Of a stretch of 64,000 bases of DNA, positions 17,501 to 26,500 are shown one piece after another. The stretch spans positions 1-64,000 of the forward strand of contig DATGMF010000071.1 in assembly GCA_035293765.1 (NCBI GenBank), read 5' to 3'. The notes under the pieces are model-generated. The model was not told where the DNA came from and ran no database searches. It was given only the letters and a program-made list of their open reading frames with translations. The translations under genes were made by a program, and so were the position numbers. The stretch is from DASRHT01 sp035293765. Lineage in GTDB: Bacteria; Chloroflexota; Ktedonobacteria; Ktedonobacterales; Ktedonobacteraceae. The stretch's first letter is position 1. Each line of letters begins with the position of its first letter.

Positions 17501-20500
17501 GCACGCTCTGATCCGCTACCAGCTTTTCCATTGCTCGCTGCGTCAGTATGGCCGATACCTGAGCATCCTCCAGCACAAAAGTCAGCCGCTCTTGCGGATA
17601 ATTCGGGTCCAGCGGAACGTACGCGCCTCCTGCTTTTAGCACGGCAAGCAGCGCCACAACCATCTCTACAGAGCGATCCATACAGATGGCGACCAGTTTA
17701 TCGGGACCGACGCCCAGTTCTCGCAGCCGGTGGGCTAATTGATTGGCGCGGCGATTGAGAACCTGGTAAGTTACCTGCTCGTCCTCGAAAACGAGCGCAA
17801 CGGCATGCGGCGTGCTTTTCGCCTGAGCCTCGAAGAGCTCATGAACGCAACTATTACGCGCATATGCCATCTCCGTCGCATTCCAGGTATGCAGCAGTAC
17901 CTCTTTCTCGCCCTCCGTCACTAATTGCAGTGTTTCCACGCTCTGATCGGGATCGGCTACAATGCTTGCTAACAAAGTCAGGAAATGATTGGACATGCGC
18001 TCAATCGTTGTTGCATCAAACAGGTCTGTATTATATTCCCATGCTCCCTCCAGTCCGGCCTGCGTATCGTCCAACGCCAGAGTGAGATCAAACTTTGCCG
18101 TTTCCCCTTTTGGCTCCAATGTGCGCAAGGTAAGGTCAGCAAAGCCCTCGGTTGGAGCCGACATATTTTGCAGCACGAACAGCACTTGAAAGAGGGGAGA
18201 ATAGCTGACATCGCGTGTCAACTGTAGCTCGTCTACCAGTTTTTCAAAGGACAGATCTTGATGCTGATACGCCTCCAGCGTCGTTTTGTTGACGCGACCA
18301 AGCAAGGCGCGGAACGACGGATTGCCTGAAAGGTTAGTGTGCAGCACCAGCGTATTGACAAACAGGCCGATCAGATTTTCGAACTCCACATGGCGACGGT
18401 TAGCCACCGGTGAGCCGACCAGTACGTCAGATTGGCCGCTATAGCGTGACAGCAACACGCCGAAGGCTGCCAGCAACGTCATAAAGAGCGTTGCGCCTTC
18501 CTGGCGACTCAGCTCCTTGAGGGCCGCGCTCAGTGACGGCGCCACGGAAAAACGTACTACTGCGCCGCGGAAGGTCTGAGCGGGCGGTCTGGGCCGATCT
18601 GTCGGCAAGTTCAACACGGTAGGAACCCCTGCCAGACGCTTGCGCCAGTAGGCAACCTGCTCCGCGAGTACGTCATTCTGTAACCATTCCCGCTGCCAGA
18701 GCGCGTAATCCGCATACTGCAGCGGCAGTGCGGACAGCGGAGAAGATTTCCCACGACTAAAGGCTTCATAGAGGGCGCCCAGTTCCCGCATCAGGATATC
18801 GTGCGACCAGCCATCAAAGATGATGTGATGCATGGTCAGCAAAAGCACATGCTCCATCGAGCTAAGGCGCAAAAGTTGCCCACGCAGCAGCGGTCCCTTA
18901 TTCAGCTCGAAGGGTTTCATCGCTTCTGCCTGTACTGACTGCTGCACACGCTCCTGCTGCTCAGATGATGGCAGATGCGAAAGATCCGTCAGGGTAAGAT
19001 CGGACGCGCTAAAACGAATATCTCCAGCGGGCAGAACCTGTTGCATAGGCTGACCATCGGCCAGGACAATGATCGTACGCAAAATCTCGTGACGCTGTAC
19101 AATCTCGGAGAGAGTACGCTCCAGCGCCTCTCGCTGCAATGGACCCTGCATATGCAGGGCAACAGGGATGTTGTAGAACGGGCTTTCTGGCTCCAGTTGA
19201 CTGAGGAACCACAGGCGCCGCTGGGCAAACGAGAGCGGGAACAGAGCCCGGCGCGGGCGAATATCGGGAAGAGCTAAGGCAGCCACGCTACCGGGTTTAT
19301 GCTGCGCCTGCTCTATCTGTTCGGCAAGGCCCGCAATAGTTGGATGCTCAAAGAGCGCCTGTAAAGGCAAATCGACCTGGATTCTCTTGCGCAGACGTGC
19401 CATAACCTGCGTTGCCGGTAAAGAATGGCCGCCAATAGCAAAGAAGTTGTCCAGAACGCCCACGCGCTCCAATGCCAGCACCTCGCACCAGATATCCGCC
19501 AGCAGCTCTTCTGTGTCCGTACGAGGGGCTATATAAGAAGCTGTAAGTTCGCTATGGTCGCGCTCCGGCGCGGGTAAAGCTGCTCGCTCCAGCTTACCAT
19601 TGGCTGAGAGCGGGAACTCTTCAAGCAAGACAAAGGCCACAGGGATCATATAGACTGGCAGCTTATCGTGCAGCCATGCATAGAGCTGATTTGCCGCCGG
19701 CTTCTCTCCCGGCACCGCGGTCAGATAGGCCACCAGTCGTTGCTGCCCCGGCTCATCTTCGCGCACCAGCACCAAGCACTGGCGAACGGCGGGATGCTGC
19801 CCCAGCACCGCCTCAATCTCCCCCAGTTCGATGCGATAGCCACGCACCTTCACCTGATGATCGACGCGCTGGATAAACTCGATCTGCCCATCGGGGTGAT
19901 AGCGTCCAACATCACCGGTCTTATAGAGACGCCCTCCAGACACGCCAAAGGGATCGGGGATGAAGGTTGAAGCCGTACGGGCCGCGTCTCCCACATACCC
20001 TCTGCCGACGCCAATCCCACCAACATAAATCTCTCCTGGCACGCCCACCGGCAAGGGTTGGAGCACACGATCCAGAATATAGATCTGCGTATTGCCTACC
20101 GGCAGCCCTATCGGCGCCGTCGCCCCTCTCTCCAGCAGCGCCTGATGGAGCACAGCGTGCGTCACATCGTCAGAGCATTCCGTCGGCCCATAGGCGTTCA
20201 GCAGCGTGACCTGCGGGAAATGCCGCAGCCAGCGCGCAGCCAGCGGGGCGGGGAACTGCTCTCCGGTGACAACCAGCCAGCGCAGACTTGCTTCTACGCT
20301 CGCTTGCTCAGACAACAACTCAATGGCATCGAGATACGCCTGGAGCAGCGAGGGCACAATCTCCAGAATAGAGACGCGCTCAGCAGCAACGTGCCTGAAC
20401 AATTGCACCGGATCGCGCGCGATCTCATTAGGATAAATGCACACCTGCCCCCCCTGTAAGAGCGCGGCGAAAAACTGCCAGACGGAGATGTCGAAGCAGT

Positions 20501-23500
20501 GAGAAGCCGTCTGAGCAACCGTATCGTCCGACGTGAGATCAAGCGTCTGGATTTTGGCAAAGAGATGGTTGAGCATCCCGCGCTGCGCCACCATCGCGCC
20601 TTTGGGCTGGCCTGTCGAGCCGGAGGTGTAAATGACATAAGCAAGATTGTCAGCCGTGACGCTGCATGCCGGCGCCGTCTGTGCTTCCTGGCTGAGCGTT
20701 TGCCAGTCGCTGTCGAGACAGACGATCTGTCCCTGGTATGCCGGCACCTGTTCGCGCAGGTGCTGCAACGTGAGCAATACCGGAGCATGTGCGTTGCTCA
20801 GCATGAAGGCCAGGCGATCTTGAGGATAGGTGGGGTCCATCGGCATATAGGCTCCTCCCGCCTTGAGAATGCCCAATAACCCAATCACCATGTCCAGCGA
20901 ACGTTCCATACAGATGCCGACCAGCACGTCAGGTCCCACGCCCAGCCGTTGCAGGTAATGGGCCAGTTGATTGGCGCGCTCATTCAATTCGCGATAGCGC
21001 AATTGCTGACCTGCGCACGATACCGCAACCCGATCAGGAGTGCGCTGCGCCTGCTGCTCAAAAAGCTGATGGATGCACCCGGTCACAGGATAGTCCACAT
21101 GGGTGTTATTCCACTCGAAAAGAAGCTGCTGCTCTTCCTCCTGACTCATCAGGGGCAGTTCCGAGAAGTGGAGAGCAGCAGCCTGCGTCATCCCTTGTAA
21201 CAGCGTCTTCAGATATCCCATCCAGCGCTGAATCGTTTGAGTTCGAAACAGATCGGCATTGTAATTGCATTCCAGGACCAGTTCTGTATCTGTCTGCACG
21301 ATATTGAGATCGAAATCAAATTTGGCGAAGCCAGTAGAGTTAGTAATAATATCAGCCTCAAGATCGGCAAATGCGAGTTCTCCAGCGCGATCAAGGTTAA
21401 ATGACGTTGTCACCAGAGGCATAGAGCTGGGGTCTCTGGGCAGATTTAGCTTCTCAACTAGCTTGCTTAAAGGATAGATCTGGTGCTCATAGGAATTCAG
21501 CAATACAGTTTTCACCGCCTGGAGATAACGAGCCAGCGTAGGATCGTCCTCGATCTTCAGCCGTAGCGGCAGCAAGTTAACGCAGTGCCCCACCAGATGC
21601 TCGTTATCGATCAGGGTATGACCCGCGGCAGAAACGGAGACGACCAGATCCGTTTGATTGGTCAGACGTGAAAGCAGAGCTGTGTATGCCGCCAGTAGCG
21701 TGGTAAATAGCGTGCAATGCTGTTGCCGACTGAGATTTTTTAGCTCATTACATAGTTTTGCATCAATTTTCGTGACATAAAACGCGCCTTTGAAAGTTTT
21801 TCTGGCCGGGCGAGGAAAATCGGTTGGCAGCGTCAGGATTGGTGGCAAGCTCGTAAACTGGCTTAACCAGTACGCCTGAGCCGAGGTCATCAGTTCCTGC
21901 TGTTCCGGCTGCTCCAGCCATTCCACAAACTCGCGATATTGCGTCGCTGCTGGCAGGTGCGCTTGCGTACCCGAGCAGGCATTAGTATAAAGAACGCTCA
22001 ATTCGGCCAGCATGGTGCCAACAGAGCGCCCATCGGCAATGATGTGATGGACAGTGAAAACGAAAAGATGATGTTGCTCCTGAAGCTTTACGAGATGGAT
22101 GCGCATCAGAGGCCCGTGTTCAAGGTCAAAGGGTTTTTGAATCTCTCTGGCCTGCACATCCGCCACCTGTCGCTCCTGCACCTCTTCTGCTAACGAGGAG
22201 AAGTCGCTCCAGGCGATATCCAGGTCAAAAGAGGGTAGTATACGTTGATAGTCTCCCTCGCTGCTAAAAGTGGTTCTTAGAGACTCATGGCGCTGAATCA
22301 GCGCCTGAACGGCCTGGCGCATCGCGTCTGCCTGAAACGACCCGCGCAGATGCATGGTCAGCGATTCGTGGTAGGCACGCGATGCATCGGTCCCAAACTG
22401 TGCCATGAACCAGAGTTCCTTCTGTTGCTCTGACATCGGCACCATACGCACAGCGTCATGAGCCTCCTGGTTATGCCCATCGTTCGCAAAAACAGAGGAG
22501 AGAGGGGAAGCGAGGCGAGTAATCGCCTCGCTTCCCTGCGACAAAGTACGACTCAAGAATAATGGGCCTGTCCCGCCCCCGGGGTCGGAGGGATCGGGCC
22601 AGGGGGACGTGTCAATCAAGAAGCCGCCAGCTTGCAATTCTACCAGCGTCTCCTGGATAGCCTGAACGATATAATCCAGATCGCTGGCGGTATGCGCCGT
22701 TGACAGGAAGCAGTTACGCGTCTCGGCAATGTAAATGCCTTTTTCCAGCAGATGATAGAAAAAGAGGTTTGCGTCAACCACTTTATACGCCGGAGGGAAC
22801 AAAAAGCGGAAGAGCGAACCGAAATGGATCGTTCGTATCGGCGCGTGCATTTGTTCAAAGAGCCGGTCCAGGCGCTGCATCAACTGCGTTGTGCGCTGGT
22901 TTAACTGCTCCTGAAGCTGCGGTCCGCTTGACTTGAGATGATTGAGAATGGACCAGACAACCGGCATCAGGAGAGGATGCTTGAAGTACGTGCCGGCAAA
23001 GAATGTCTGCATGGCATCGGGTATGGAGGCATCGCCATACTGCCATACTCCTCCGTCTACCGCATCCATAAACTCAGCTTTACCGCCAATCGCCGCCACC
23101 GGCAGACCGCCACCAAAAGCTTTCCCGTAGGTGACAATATCCGCCCGCACGCCAAACAACGCCTGCGCGCCCCCCAGATGCATGCGGAAGCCCGCGACGA
23201 CCTCATCAAAGATGAGGGCTACCCCGGCTTCGGTCGTGAATTTTCTCAGCTCCTGTAAAAACTTTGTGGGCAATAGATCCGGCCTGCGACTCTGGGGCAG
23301 TTCCACAATCACCGCCGCCAGATCCTGGGCGTGAGCTTTGAGCATCTCCAGCGATTCCGGCCTGCCAAAGTAGAGCGAGATGACATCCTCAATCATGCTA
23401 TCTGGAGTGCCTGGTGCCAGAGCAATGGTGCGTAAAGACTTATCAGCGGTCTCATGCGATTTGACCAATACGCCGTCAAACGTGCCGTGGAATGATCCGG

Positions 23501-26500
23501 CGAAAACAGCTATTTTAGAGCGTCCTGTGGTCGCGCGCGCCAGGCGAATCGCGGTCATCACTGCTTCTGTACCGGAATTACAAAAGCTGACCCGTTCCAC
23601 GCCTGTAATCTCACAGAACAACTTGGCAACCTTGCCGACCATGTACGATTGCCAGCCAAGCCCTATACCACGGCGGGCCTGTTCCTGTAGCGCATCAACC
23701 AGAAAAGAGGGAGAATGCCCAAAGAGGAGGGCCCCAAAGCCCATAGCGATGTCAACGTACTCATTGCCATCGACGTCCCAGACATGCGCTCCCTCGGCTC
23801 GCTCGACGGCGAGTGGATAGACCACCTCCTTGAATGTAAGATTAAAGCCAGCAGTTCCCCGATTGTCCGCATGAAACTTGCGGTAATCTTGCGCGATCTG
23901 CTTCGAACCCTTTGTTTTGCGTGCTACGCGTTCGATCAAAGCGGCTATATATTGCTGTTGTTGCTCCGTGAGGCCACCAAGCGCCCCTGTTTTCCTGGGC
24001 TGATAGGGGACATACGTTTCAGGGTCCATGCGCAGGCTGAGAACAGGACCATTCTCACCCACCATAGGATGTAACGTTGCTGTCGGCTGTTGCGATAACG
24101 TGTCATTTATAGAAACAGGGGCAGGAAGTACCTCTTGCTGAGATGCTACTCCATTGAAAGACGCAATCACAGTTTGCTCCTGTAGTGGGGCAGCCACAAG
24201 AGTCTCCTGCACCCTGGTAGATGGCAGATCATTGACAAAAGTGCGCGTTCCTAATGCCTCTAACTGCTGGGACATCAGCAAACGCTGCTGCTCCACCATT
24301 TGAGCCATGAGCTGAAGTTGTTGCTCTACAATTGACTCAATGCGCGTTGAGGAACCGCTCTGCACCATATGTCCATTAGCGGCATTGCCCACATATCCAT
24401 TAGCAGGCATCAATGGAGCAGAAGGTCGCTGCAATGGAGCCGTCAGCTTCTGGGTGTTCGGTTCCCGTTGCGCCTGTACAGGAGCTTCCATAGGCAAAGG
24501 CTCACTGTTATTGCGCGCGACAACGCCATTGGACACAATAAATTGTGTCCCTACGAAGCCTCGTTGCTCGGCGGGAGGCTCCTTTATAAAATCAGATGGC
24601 AATTTCTGGTCGAGATACGCCGCCAGCGAGTCAAACGTATCATAATTTTCTAGAAGATGACGGAAAGGTATTTTTATACTGAATACATCTTTAATGCGCT
24701 GGCTGGCCTGCATAAGCAGCAGGGAATCCGCTCCTATCTCAAGGAAAGAACTTTGCTGGTCAACCGCCGTCAGGTCCGTACCAAGCAGATGACCAAAAAT
24801 GTCCTTGAGCCGTGTCATGATTTCCTTCTGACGCGTTTCTGTGGGCATATGAGAGTTAGATACAGCCATTTCCTTTGTTTTCCCTTCTATGGATAGATGA
24901 AATTTCTGCCGGGGGAGAGCATCCTGAGAGTCGTTACTTTGATAAATCACCTCCTGCTGATGTTTTACGTCTGGCGCTTCAATCCAATGTCTCTGCCGCT
25001 CAAACGGATAGGTCGGTAAAGGAACCCTTTGCCAGCTATCACCGGCAAAGCTGGTCCAATCTACGCGTACCCCAGCTATCCAGAGCTGACCCAATGTTTG
25101 CAAGACATGGGCAAAATCAGATGCTTCCTTCTGCGCATGAGGCAGTGATGAAAGGACGCGCTGTTCCTTCTTCCTGGCTGAATGCTGCTTTGCCAGCGTG
25201 CATAACGCGGCACCGGGACCAACTTCAAGCAAGACGCATTGCGGATCTTCCATCAGGAGCTGAAGACCTGCGGCAAACTGCACAGTCTGTCGCAGATGAC
25301 GCGCCCAGTACGCCGGATCGGTTGCTTCTGCTGCTGTAATCCAGGCGCCGGTAACGTTAGAGACAAACGGTAGCACGGGCGCTTTGAGCTGGACTTTTTT
25401 CACTTCGGCGGTAAAGGCTGCCAGGATAGGGTCCATCATGCTCGAATGAAAGGCATGAGATGTATGCAATCTTCGGGTCATGACTCCCTTCTCAACAAGG
25501 ACCTCCTTACCGAGCGACTGAGCAGTAGCTAGCTGTGAAACAGCGTTGTCGCTCGGAATTTCGAGGGCCTCCTCTACAGCGCGCACCGCCTCTTTCGTGC
25601 CCGAAAGGACGCAACGCGCAGGGGTATTGATCGCTGCTAGAGAGAGCTGCTCGTTCAGGAACGGTTGCAGAGCGTCCGGCGGCAGTGATACCGCGAGCAT
25701 GTCGCCGGCAGGCAGCGCCTGCATCATTTTCCCCCGCAACGCGACTAACCGTATCGCGTCTTCCAGCGAGAAAACTCCGGCCAGGCATGCCGCCACGTAC
25801 TCGCCGATGCTATGCCCAATCAGCGCCTGCGGCTGTATGCCCCATGCCATCCATAGCTGTGCCAGAGCATATTCAATAGTAAAGAGGGCAGGCTGGGCGA
25901 TAGCGGTGCGTGTCAGCTTTTGCGTGGCCTCCGCTGCTTCCTCGGAGGCCGGATAGCAGATCTTGCGCAGATCAGCTTTGAGGTAGGGCTGGAAGGAGTG
26001 CGCGCACATATCCACATATTTGCGGAAAACAGGCTCATACTGATACAGTTCCGCAGCCATCTGGATATGTTGCGATCCCTGCCCTGGAAACAAGAAGGTA
26101 ACGGGTCGCTGGAGCGCCGACTTTTCGCCTGTGGCAACGTGCTGATGGTCAAGCATCTCCAGCGCCCTGATGGCTTCCTCACTATTATGACAAACTACAG
26201 CTCGCCGAATATCAAACTGCTTCCTTCCGAGTTGCAAAACGGCGGCGACATCAGCCAGAGGGAGCTCCGGCTGTTGCGCAAGATGTCGCGCCAGATTGGC
26301 GCTCATCGTCGCCAGAGCCGTCTCGGTGCGTGCGGAGAGTAGCAATAGTTGCCAGGGTTTGGCCTCACGGGCTGGCACGGTCACAGGAGGAGCTTCTTGC
26401 AGCACAACATGCGCATTGGTGCCCCCAATGCCAAAGGAGCTGACCCCGGCGGTACGCGGAAAGCCTTCGCTTTTCCATTCAGTAAGTTGCGTATTGACAT

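Noticed and set aside
22505..22536. The 14-bp perfect hairpin as a transcription terminator
   Set aside because: It is inside the PKS-NRPS frame, has no T-run, and encodes linker residues in frame.
22620..23825. Stand-alone glutamate-1-semialdehyde aminomutase (hemL) reading of the aminotransferase
   Set aside because: It is continuous with the PKS-NRPS frame and bounded by ACP and C domains; it is an embedded AMT domain of the McyE/MycA type.
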